Origin: a virus
DNA length: 35,235 bases
Direction: 5' to 3' (one strand)
IMG/VR virus record: IMGVR_UViG_3300042469_000516
Span: 1 to 35,235 of that record
A model generated the notes under the pieces. It saw only the letters and a program-made list of their open reading frames with translations, was not told the origin of the DNA and did no database searches. The position numbers were made by a program, and so were the translations under genes. The number at the start of each line of letters is the position of its first letter. Position 1 is the first letter of the stretch. Shown piece by piece: positions 5,615 through 12,435 of this stretch.

Positions 5615-6910
5615 ATGAATTATAATTTTAATAAAACATGGTGGCTCCGCTGGTATTGGCCCTATATTGAAACCCTTTACACCAAAGAAGGCCATTATGG
5701 AACCAGACAAAGCGCAAAGTCTCATAACATTGCCAGAAAGCTAATTTACCACAGTTTTCGGCCATATCAGTTCAATGTCATTCATTCCCGAAAGGTCTAT
5801 TCGGATATTGAGGGTTCGACCTTTGCGATTCTAAACAACCTGATTCAAAAGCATTTTAAAAATGATTTTATTGTCAGGAAAAACCATTTTGAGATAATCA
5901 ATAAGCATACTGGCAATTGGTTCAGAGGTCTTGGAATGGATAAGGCAGAAAAAGGGAAAGGAGTTGAAGGCGCAAATATTGCATGGCTAAACGAAGCCAA
6001 TCAATTTACAAGAGAGGACATGGATTATATTGATACAACCCTTAGAGGCGAATCGGGCGTTAAGATCAGTTTGATAATGGACTGGAATCCAGAATCAATT
6101 AATCACTGGCTTAAAAAAGAAGTTGATGAAAACAAAAACCAACCCGACTACCTCTTCCACAAATCAACTTTTTGGGATAATTATACAATTGATCGGGAAG
6201 CTTTACATGAAAGACTTTTAAGGATAAAAACGCATGGCATTGAAGGCGAAAGACGATATAAGGTTTGGGCTTTGGGCGATTGGGGAATTGAAGGAATTGA
6301 TAGAACTTTTGCTTATGCCTTTGACGAATCTAAGCACGTTTACAAAGGTTCTATTCCAGTTTCCAAAGATCATGACTTGGTTTTATCATTTGACTTTAAC
6401 GTAACCAATACTTGCGGTGTTTACCAGTTTTCAAAGAATGCACCTGGTCAATTGTATTATGGAACGGTCAATAAAATCAAAACCTATCGAATTGGCGATT
6501 TAAAGGTGCTTTGCGAAACAATCAAAGCAGAATATCCAAAAGCCAATTTCATTGTTACAGGCGACGCTTCAGGACAAAACAGAAGTGCTTTTACCTCAGA
6601 TAACATTTCAGCTTATACCCAAATCAAAGCACAATTAAAACTTACTGATTTTCAGTTAAGGGTTCCAAGTGCAAACCCTTCTCACATTCAATCAAAAATA
6701 GTTACCAATCTGGTTTTGCAGCATTGTAAAATAAATATTTCAGACCAAAACGACCTGACAATTGAGGATTTAAAACAGGCGCAAGTTGATGGAAACGGTT
6801 CTTTGGATCCTTGGAAAACAAAAAATCCAAACCTATCTCACAGTCTGGATGAAACAAGATATTTTTTTAATACTTTTTTTGGCGAAATTGCGGCCTTTGT
6901 AGAATTGTAA
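5615..6910 (+). CDS. terL: Terminase large subunit
   Basis: This 431-residue protein has both terminase domains. In the ATPase part, a Walker A-like GTRQSAKS (29-36) and a Walker B-like NIAWLNEA (121-128, catalytic E127) are visible. The Walker A has Ala in place of the usual Gly before Lys. In the C-terminal RNase H-like nuclease, acidic residues sit at LSFDFNV (D260), VTGDASG (D317) and HSLDETRYFF (D412). It is the motor that translocates and cuts DNA at the portal. The size and motif order match PBSX-like Terminase_3 proteins. It is directly downstream of the small terminase. Confidence 0.95.
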   Translation: MNYNFNKTWWLRWYWPYIETLYTKEGHYGTRQSAKSHNIARKLIYHSFRPYQFNVIHSRKVYSDIEGSTFAILNNLIQKHFKNDFIVRKNHFEIINKHTGNWFRGLGMDKAEKGKGVEGANIAWLNEANQFTREDMDYIDTTLRGESGVKISLIMDWNPESINHWLKKEVDENKNQPDYLFHKSTFWDNYTIDREALHERLLRIKTHGIEGERRYKVWALGDWGIEGIDRTFAYAFDESKHVYKGSIPVSKDHDLVLSFDFNVTNTCGVYQFSKNAPGQLYYGTVNKIKTYRIGDLKVLCETIKAEYPKANFIVTGDASGQNRSAFTSDNISAYTQIKAQLKLTDFQLRVPSANPSHIQSKIVTNLVLQHCKINISDQNDLTIEDLKQAQVDGNGSLDPWKTKNPNLSHSLDETRYFFNTFFGEIAAFVEL

Positions 6911-6914
6911 AATT

Positions 6915-7280
6915 ATGAGTTGTAATAATTGCGGATCTTGTTTTCAAATTTGTAATCCTTTTCAGGCTTGCTTTTCAGAAATGATTGTAAGCATTCCGGT
7001 AGCATTGACTGATACTGATTATATCATTTCAATTGCCAACGGTCAGGGAGTTGCATTTAAACAGGCCGTTGAAGTTGTTGATGGATTGGCAACAATTGAT
7101 TTACCCCTATTCCCAGATGGCTTTTTTAGTCCCTATGGCGGTCCTTATACGCTGCAATTTTTTGATGTTATAACAGGCGAGTTACTTAATTTTGTTGCAA
7201 CCAACGGAATTAGTTATACTTGCATCGAATTTGAATTTCAGAATGGTTCTGAGGTCGATTCGATAACAATTTCAGCATAA
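6915..7280 (+). CDS. Hypothetical Cys-rich phage protein (121 aa)
   Basis: I do not recognise this protein. It is 121 residues, starting four bases after the terminase stop. The first 20 residues hold five cysteines (CNNCGSC..C...C), which could bind metal. The rest is beta-rich (SIPVALTDTDYIISI, PYTLQFFDVITGEL) and resembles a small immunoglobulin-like or virion decoration domain. Context between packaging and tail genes suggests a structural role. This is inference only. Confidence 0.6.
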   Translation: MSCNNCGSCFQICNPFQACFSEMIVSIPVALTDTDYIISIANGQGVAFKQAVEVVDGLATIDLPLFPDGFFSPYGGPYTLQFFDVITGELLNFVATNGISYTCIEFEFQNGSEVDSITISA

Positions 7281-7284
7281 CAAA

Positions 7285-7533
7285 ATGAACAAAAAGGTAA
7301 TTGATATAATTTCATTATTCCTTGTAATTCTGTTTTTTGTAATTACAATTTGGGCTTTGACTGGATGCCAAAAAAAGCAGACAATCATTGAATACAAAGT
7401 CGCAATGATTGAAAAGCCAAATACTTTTGCTTGTAAATATACCCTGACTGCCAAAGGTCGGGAGCCAATTACAATGTTTGATATTTGCGGAAAGTTTAAG
7501 TCTGGTGATGTTGTTTTAAGGGTAATTGAGTAA
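7285..7533 (+). CDS. Small lipoprotein or membrane-anchored protein
   Basis: This 82-residue protein has a hydrophobic N-terminal segment (residues 8-25) ending in WALTGC, a plausible lipobox with Cys28, followed by a basic KK. The remaining 54 residues are soluble and contain two cysteines that could form a disulfide. It begins four bases after the previous gene and ends in a TAATG overlap with the next. Function unknown. A phage lipoprotein expressed in the host envelope can act in superinfection exclusion, but nothing here proves that. Confidence 0.6.
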   Translation: MNKKVIDIISLFLVILFFVITIWALTGCQKKQTIIEYKVAMIEKPNTFACKYTLTAKGREPITMFDICGKFKSGDVVLRVIE

Positions 7534-7682
7534 TGCATTTCAAGGGCGAAACAGTTAAATTCAGGCGTTCTTCCGGTGTGATTTGTTCGGGCGTTATCAA
7601 AAAAATTGAAGGCGAACAATTGACAATTAGTGGGAAATGTGGCCAATATAGAATTCATGAATCACAAGTAATCAATAAGTAA
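7533..7682 (+). CDS. Tiny protein (49 aa), SH3/KOW-like
   Basis: ATG at 7533 overlaps the previous stop as TAATG, and its own stop at 7680-7682 overlaps the next ATG the same way. The 49-residue product starts MHFKGETVKFRRSSGVICSG, and its strand pattern (GETVKF, GVICSGVIKKI, EQLTIS, QYRIHESQVI) looks like a small SH3 or KOW-type beta barrel. Double coupling makes it a real gene despite its size. Function unknown. Confidence 0.65.
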   Translation: MHFKGETVKFRRSSGVICSGVIKKIEGEQLTISGKCGQYRIHESQVINK

Positions 7683-7747
7683 TGGGGTGCAATTGCGGAT
7701 CAAAAAAGAAACCAAAACCAGTTGTTAAAAAACCAGTTAAGAAATGA
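7682..7747 (+). CDS. 21-residue basic micropeptide gene
   Basis: ATG at 7682 overlaps the upstream stop (TAATG), and its TGA at 7745-7747 overlaps the downstream ATG at 7744 (ATGA). The peptide is 21 residues: MGCNCGSKKKPKP followed by VVKKPVKK. It has a CxC near the N-terminus and eight lysines. I recall similar MGCNC-start micro-ORFs in Bacteroidota phages. Overlap at both ends supports translation. Its function may be only to couple its neighbours. Confidence 0.55.
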   Translation: MGCNCGSKKKPKPVVKKPVKK

Positions 7748-8175
7748 GTTTAGCAAACGAATTACGAATCGGAAATTGGGTTGAAATCCTTGGAAACTCT
7801 AAGCGATTAGATTTTTTCACAACTATTCAACCAAGTAGCTTTTCGGTCAATATTGACAAGACCTATGGACCTATTCCTTTGGATGAGGATTGGCTACAAA
7901 AGTTTGGGTTTCAATTGTATGATTATCTTGCAAATGATGAAATGTCGGATAATCCCGATTTCATTTATTTATCATATAAAATGGAATTAGAGGGAAAAAG
8001 ATATTATTACTCAATCACCAATACAGAATTTCACGATTGGGAATTTTGCCAAAAGGTTGAATGGGCTGAAGAAATGTTAATCGCTTCTTGTCAATATGTC
8101 CACCAACTCCAAAACCTTTATTTTGCATTAACCGGAACCGAATTACAATTCAAAAATGACAAACCTAATTTTTGA
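7744..8175 (+). CDS. Conserved hypothetical protein of Bacteroidota phages/genomes
   Basis: This 143-residue protein begins MSLANELRIGNWVEILGNSK, has PIPLDEDWLQKFGF in the middle, and ends near YVHQLQNLYFALTGTEL. This combination (an ELRIGN start, an LxEDWLxKFGF core and a QLQNLYFALTG end) is a recurring Bacteroidota family without known function. It looks soluble. Coupled by ATGA to the micropeptide gene upstream, and it overlaps the next gene by 20 bases. Confidence 0.65.
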   Translation: MSLANELRIGNWVEILGNSKRLDFFTTIQPSSFSVNIDKTYGPIPLDEDWLQKFGFQLYDYLANDEMSDNPDFIYLSYKMELEGKRYYYSITNTEFHDWEFCQKVEWAEEMLIASCQYVHQLQNLYFALTGTELQFKNDKPNF

Positions 8176-8440
8176 AGCCATTTCAACTGCCCTTTTTGCT
8201 CAGTTCTTTTGCTATGCCATTATTTGGGTTCCTTACCTTGAATGGTACTCTAATCTTATCAACAAACTACCTGACTACCTTTCTGACCCATTAGGCAATT
8301 GTCCTTATTGCATTGCGCCCTGGTTATTTTTAATCTTACATTATGTTCCAATTCCTCAAGAAATCAAAGAAGTCTGTTTCGCCTTTGGCTGGATCTATTT
8401 CGCCAATGCCGCTTTCAACAGATTCATCGACAACGACTAA
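8156..8440 (+). CDS. Small membrane protein with CPYC motif
   Basis: This 94-residue protein has hydrophobic segments around residues 5-27, 53-66 and 70-88. A GNCPYCIAPWL motif lies between the first two; its CxxC is reminiscent of thiol-redox or metal sites. I cannot name a family. It is embedded in a chain of overlapping genes leading to the tail chaperone: 20 bases of overlap upstream and 98 downstream. A membrane protein in a tail-assembly operon is odd and may be a host-interaction factor. Confidence 0.6.
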   Translation: MTNLIFEAISTALFAQFFCYAIIWVPYLEWYSNLINKLPDYLSDPLGNCPYCIAPWLFLILHYVPIPQEIKEVCFAFGWIYFANAAFNRFIDND

Positions 8441-9104
8441 GCCCGTTTATCAGGGCAATTGTGAACCTAAACATTGGGCCTCCATTCAGTTTGCCTTCAA
8501 ATCAGGCGATAGGAACTTCTTTTGTTGGAATCAGGATATAATGGTCGCATGGGAACGAATGGAAGCCGCTAAGTCAATTTATCGGGAACTGGAATACCAT
8601 ATCAATCCAGGCGTTTTATCACTGCATTTTGAAACTGTTGAAACCCTTTTAAAAAATCCAAAACTTAAAAACGAGGACAAGCTTTTCAAGATTGCTGAAA
8701 TCAATTCCCGGATGAAGGAATTACAAGGACTTTCAATAGACATCGACACTCAAATCAAACTTGCAACGGTTAAGTTCTTTGATGAATACGAAGACCCTTT
8801 TAAATTCGATTATAACTACAATGTTGAAAAGGTAAAGTTTTGGGCTTCAAATTCTGATGTACCAACTTTTTTTTTGAATCTGCCACAAAATCAATATCTA
8901 ACATCCTCAATCGAATTACAAGAGAATTTGCTGAATACTTTGAAAGCGGTAAGCGTGCTGAACCTAAAAAACATGGAGTTTCATTCTACCTTGATGAACT
9001 CGGAAAATATAAGTCTGGATATTCAGAAAGAATTAGATTTGCACAAGGAATTGGAACAGACTTTGAAAGCTTGGTCAGATGTTCCTATTACGAATACTAT
9101 CTGA
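8343..9104 (+). CDS. Tail-assembly chaperone, unshifted (short) product
   Basis: This 253-residue frame lies directly before the tape measure, the usual position of lambda gpG-like chaperones. Residues ~37-60 (GNCEPKHWASIQFAFKSGDR) and ~145-178 (DEYEDPFKFDY...VPTFF) resemble the pre-tape-measure protein of other Bacteroidota phages. The last 76 codons, after the T run at 8867-8875, overlap an alternative coding frame, so the true functional C-terminus of the short form is uncertain. The start at 8343 overlaps the previous gene by 98 bases; ATGs at 8406 and 8540 are alternatives. It would bind tape measure or tail-tube subunits during assembly. Confidence 0.7.
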   Translation: MFQFLKKSKKSVSPLAGSISPMPLSTDSSTTTKPVYQGNCEPKHWASIQFAFKSGDRNFFCWNQDIMVAWERMEAAKSIYRELEYHINPGVLSLHFETVETLLKNPKLKNEDKLFKIAEINSRMKELQGLSIDIDTQIKLATVKFFDEYEDPFKFDYNYNVEKVKFWASNSDVPTFFLNLPQNQYLTSSIELQENLLNTLKAVSVLNLKNMEFHSTLMNSENISLDIQKELDLHKELEQTLKAWSDVPITNTI

Positions 9105-9157
9105 AATATTCCTTTTGGATAGCGGCACTCAAAAAGAAGAATAAAAATGCAAATTGA
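8343..9157 (+). CDS. Tail-assembly chaperone, predicted -1 frameshift fusion (gpGT-like)
   Basis: Predicted product joins 8343-8873 to 8873-9157 by a -1 shift in the T run, giving about 271 residues. The -1 frame is open from 8858 to a TGA at 9155-9157 (99 sense codons) and contains no ATG, so it can hardly be made independently. Its composition looks strongly protein-like, with FYLDELGKYKSGYSERIRF and YYEYYLKYSFWIAALKKK. Its stop overlaps the tape-measure TTG start as TTGA. This matches the conserved arrangement of lambda G/GT and equivalents in many siphophages, where the fusion recruits the tape measure. A homopolymer read-length error is the main alternative. Confidence 0.75.
8867..8875 (+). 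other. Predicted -1 slippery site (nine T)
   Basis: In the reading frame of the chaperone the codons are ACT TTT TTT TTG. Both T TTT TTT (8867-8873) and T TTT TTG (8870-8876) satisfy the X XXY YYZ rule for simultaneous -1 slippage. No downstream pseudoknot was worked out. Confidence 0.7.
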
Positions 9158-11886
9158 GCACTCTATCGCAAAATAACATTGTAGTCAATTATGTACTCAA
9201 TGATGACCAGGTAAATAAAGCAAAAACAGGGTTTGACAAACTAACCGATTCTGAAAAGAAAGCGGTTGATGAAACCAGAAAGCTAAACGATCAATTAAAA
9301 AAGACTGGTCAGGAAGGGCAAGATTCTGGAAAGAAAACAGAAACCGCACTTTTAAGAGTTACAGGACCAATTCGACAAAATAGTGCTGCTTTATCTGCAT
9401 TTACATCTCAATTAAAAGTAGCCGGGGAAGTTGCTACAACTGCCGCAAATAAAGCCAGTGCAGGTTTTGCAGGTGTTGAAGCTAAACAGAAAGCCGCAGC
9501 AGCCGCAGCAAACGCATTTAGAAATGCCTTAGGATCAATAAGCCCTGAGCCAATAATAAAAGTTAAAGAAGAATCGCAAAATGCTGCTAAGGAGTTAAAT
9601 GGATTCAGTTCAATTGCAAAGTCAGGGGCTGGTTTGTTGGCTGGATTTTTTGCGGTTGGTTCTTTGGTTGCTTTTAAAGACCGATTAGTTGAAACTACAA
9701 TCAAATTTGAAGGCTATTCCAAAGCGATTCAATTTGGGTCCGGAAGTGCTGAAAACTTCGCAAAGAATCAACAATTCCTAAACGACCTTATTAATAAATA
9801 CGGATTAGGGCTTGCATCTACAACTGAGGCCTATAAATCTTTTTTCAATGCTTCCACATTGGCAGGGCAAAGTCAGGCCGAAACCAACAAACAATTTGAA
9901 GCGGTTACAAAAGCTGGAACGGTTTTAAAATTAACTACCGATCAAATGCAAGGTGCTTTTTTAGCATTGGGGCAAATGATGTCAAAAGGTACGGTTCAAG
10001 CTGAAGAACTAAGAGGGCAATTAGGCGAAAGAATTCCAGGTGCATTTTCCATAATGGCAAAAGCCTTAAATGTAAATGAAAGGCAATTGAATAAGATGTT
10101 GGAACAAGGTCAGGTTCTTTCCAGAGATGCTTTGCCAAAGTTTGCGGCTGAACTTGAAAAGACCTTTGGAAAAGATGCTGAAAAGAATTTGAATGGTATG
10201 GTGAATAGCCAAAACCGATTCAATAATTCAATAGATCAACTTGTTTTAGCCATTGGAACAAAGTTACAACCGTTTTTACAAGGTGCTTACGATTTAGCGG
10301 CTGGAATTGCAACTCAATTGGCTGGAATTGGTCAGGCTGCTAAAAAAGAAACAACCGAAAACATAGCCCTTAAAAAAGCTGAATCCGATATTGCCAAAAA
10401 GATTTTAGACGTATCTATTCAGCAGGGAGTTCAAATTGACAGGCGAAGGGCCGCAAGTGAATTGCTTATAGAAATTGACGCAAAAATATTTAATCAGTTA
10501 AGTAAAAATGCAGATTTCAGGATTGCAAAAGATGAATTAGGATTAAAAAAGGGCTTAGAAAAACTTGCCATACTTGAAAAAGAAGAAATTATTTTAACTC
10601 AAATTGCAGGTGTAGAGATTAAAAATTTAAAAGCAAAAGAGCCATTAACCGATGCTGAACTAAAAGCATTAAAAGCCCAATATGATGCCAGACTTGGACT
10701 TCTTGCCCTTGAAAAACAGGAAAGGGAGTTAAGGGGTAAATTAGCAAATGATCCAAATGCTGAATTGACTGCTGAGTTAAAATTCCTTGAAGATAAATTA
10801 GCCCTACAAGAACAATTTGCGGCCAAAGGCGTAAAGATTTCACAAACAGAAATAACTATTACCAAAGAGCAACAACAAATTGCTAAAAAAGATTATGAAG
10901 CTGCTTTAATGCAGAACTACAAAGACACTACCGATAATGAGGACGCAAAGGAAAAGGCCAGAAAAGCTGCAATGGATAAGACTTTGGAAATGACAAAAGA
11001 CTATGCCAAATTTAGTAAAGATATTTCTGATAAAAGCACACAGGACGAAATTGATAATATTGAAAAGACCGCAAGAATAAGAAGGGACGCTGAAGAAGCT
11101 AGGGCAAAGTATGAAAAGAAAAAAGCTGATGAAAAAAATGATATAATTCAAGCATCATTTGACCTTGCAGTAACAACAACAAACGGGCTTTTTAACCTAC
11201 AATCGCAATACGCTGCAAACGATATGGAGAGGAAGCAAAAGCAATTTGATCAAGAAATTAAACTGGCAGATGGTAACCAACAAAAAATAGATGAAATTAA
11301 TCAAAAAAGAACTGCGGCTGAAAAGGAATATAGGGAAAAGGAATTTAGGGCAAATCAGGCGCAAGCTGTGGCAAATGTAATTTTTCAAACTGCGGCAATA
11401 GTTGCAAAATGGGCAAGTAATCCAGTGACAGCACCATTGGCAGCATTGACACTTGGTGTACAAGCGGCTCAAATAGGTATTATTATGGCCCAACCAGTTC
11501 CGGAATTTGCCGAAGGAACCAAAGGAAAAGCTTTTAAAGGAAAAGCGATAGTTGGTGAAAAGGGAACTGAATTAGTAACGACCCTTTCAGGAAAGCAATA
11601 TTACACACCTCCGACAGCTACACTGGCCCAATTTGATGAACCAGTACACATTACTCCAAATCACTTACTTGGATTAAATGACAAGTATCTGAGTAGCCAA
11701 TATTTCAATGCTTCCAGTAAAACCGATTCAAGCGGTATGCAGATAGTAACTGAATTAGGGGAAATCAAAAGGGAATTAAGGTCATTGCCAGTTGCTGCAA
11801 TTTCCCTGGATGAAAAAGGATTTATGAAAAAGGTAAGAACGCCAAACCGATCAACTACAATTTTAAATAACAGATTTAAAAATTAG
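9154..11886 (+). CDS. Tail tape measure protein
   Basis: This 910-residue protein is helical and Ala/Lys/Gln-rich, with coiled-coil stretches at ~15-60 and ~600-740. Residues ~180-345 carry a conserved tape-measure domain, including EELRGQLGERIPGA at about 284-297. Hydrophobic segments occur near 158-174 and 745-785 (ASNPVTAPLAALTLGVQAAQ). The start is TTG at 9154: an in-frame stop lies at 9142 and the next in-frame Met is about 260 codons later. TTG overlaps the stop of the shifted chaperone. The protein sets tail length and is ejected with DNA; 910 residues at the usual ~0.15 nm per residue would predict a tail of roughly 130 nm. Confidence 0.93.
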   Translation: MSTLSQNNIVVNYVLNDDQVNKAKTGFDKLTDSEKKAVDETRKLNDQLKKTGQEGQDSGKKTETALLRVTGPIRQNSAALSAFTSQLKVAGEVATTAANKASAGFAGVEAKQKAAAAAANAFRNALGSISPEPIIKVKEESQNAAKELNGFSSIAKSGAGLLAGFFAVGSLVAFKDRLVETTIKFEGYSKAIQFGSGSAENFAKNQQFLNDLINKYGLGLASTTEAYKSFFNASTLAGQSQAETNKQFEAVTKAGTVLKLTTDQMQGAFLALGQMMSKGTVQAEELRGQLGERIPGAFSIMAKALNVNERQLNKMLEQGQVLSRDALPKFAAELEKTFGKDAEKNLNGMVNSQNRFNNSIDQLVLAIGTKLQPFLQGAYDLAAGIATQLAGIGQAAKKETTENIALKKAESDIAKKILDVSIQQGVQIDRRRAASELLIEIDAKIFNQLSKNADFRIAKDELGLKKGLEKLAILEKEEIILTQIAGVEIKNLKAKEPLTDAELKALKAQYDARLGLLALEKQERELRGKLANDPNAELTAELKFLEDKLALQEQFAAKGVKISQTEITITKEQQQIAKKDYEAALMQNYKDTTDNEDAKEKARKAAMDKTLEMTKDYAKFSKDISDKSTQDEIDNIEKTARIRRDAEEARAKYEKKKADEKNDIIQASFDLAVTTTNGLFNLQSQYAANDMERKQKQFDQEIKLADGNQQKIDEINQKRTAAEKEYREKEFRANQAQAVANVIFQTAAIVAKWASNPVTAPLAALTLGVQAAQIGIIMAQPVPEFAEGTKGKAFKGKAIVGEKGTELVTTLSGKQYYTPPTATLAQFDEPVHITPNHLLGLNDKYLSSQYFNASSKTDSSGMQIVTELGEIKRELRSLPVAAISLDEKGFMKKVRTPNRSTTILNNRFKN

Positions 11887-11938
11887 ATTTTGCTATCTGG
11901 TTTTATTTGATTTTCTTGCAAGCTAAAACAAGTATCAA

Positions 11939-12307
11939 ATGGAAGAATCAAAAACAAATAAATGGTGCGATGCCAGTAAATGCGCAAGCCTTTTAATAAA
12001 CACAATGGAATTAAGAGGCAGGCTAAATATGTATAGGCATTTGCAAGAAATAAATTGCTTAACAGGAAAAGGGAAATATGAATATTATGCAGAAAGTAGA
12101 TCAAGATTATTTGATTGGAAAGATACCAATTGTCAAAAAATAATGGGCGCAAGGCTTGCCAATCAATTACTTAAAATAGGTATAAAAAGAATGGGGCAAT
12201 TTGAAATTTACACAAAAGAACAGTTGGTTGAAAAAGGCATAAAAAAATCCTCTATCAATCGAATGTGGATGCACACAGATAAAATGAAAATTAGACTTGG
12301 TATTTAG
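11939..12307 (+). CDS. Hypothetical protein (122 aa)
   Basis: I do not recognise this protein. It is 122 residues, basic and mainly helical, with four cysteines and no membrane segment (MEESKTNKWCDASKCASLLI at the start). It sits between the tape measure and the next tail operon, with a terminator 77 bases downstream. The 52-base gap upstream contains TTTTCTTGCAAGC with the CTTGCAAG palindrome seen at other promoters, so it may be separately regulated. Confidence 0.6.
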   Translation: MEESKTNKWCDASKCASLLINTMELRGRLNMYRHLQEINCLTGKGKYEYYAESRSRLFDWKDTNCQKIMGARLANQLLKIGIKRMGQFEIYTKEQLVEKGIKKSSINRMWMHTDKMKIRLGI

Positions 12308-12383
12308 AATACAAAAATTAGTTGCATCTTTGCACAGCTTTAAAAAGCCGATTTGTGTTTTTTCATTTTGTTTAATTTGTTGC

Positions 12384-12415
12384 AAAAAAGCCAGGATTAA
12401 TTTTCTGGCTTTTTT
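12384..12415 (+). terminator. Intrinsic terminator after the 11939 gene
   Basis: AAAAAAGCCAG (12384-12394) pairs perfectly with CTGGCTTTTTT (12405-12415) around a 10-base loop; the 3' arm provides the T run. It separates the tape-measure block from the tail operon beginning at 12436. Confidence 0.85.
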
Positions 12416-12419
12416 GTTT

Positions 12420-12427
12420 TACTTTTG
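12420..12427 (+). promoter_or_regulatory. -7 element for the tail operon
   Basis: TACTTTTG lies eight bases before the ATG at 12436, directly after the terminator T run. No TTG at the normal -33 spacing is visible. If used, the transcript would have almost no leader. Confidence 0.45.
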
Positions 12428-12435
12428 GGGCAATT

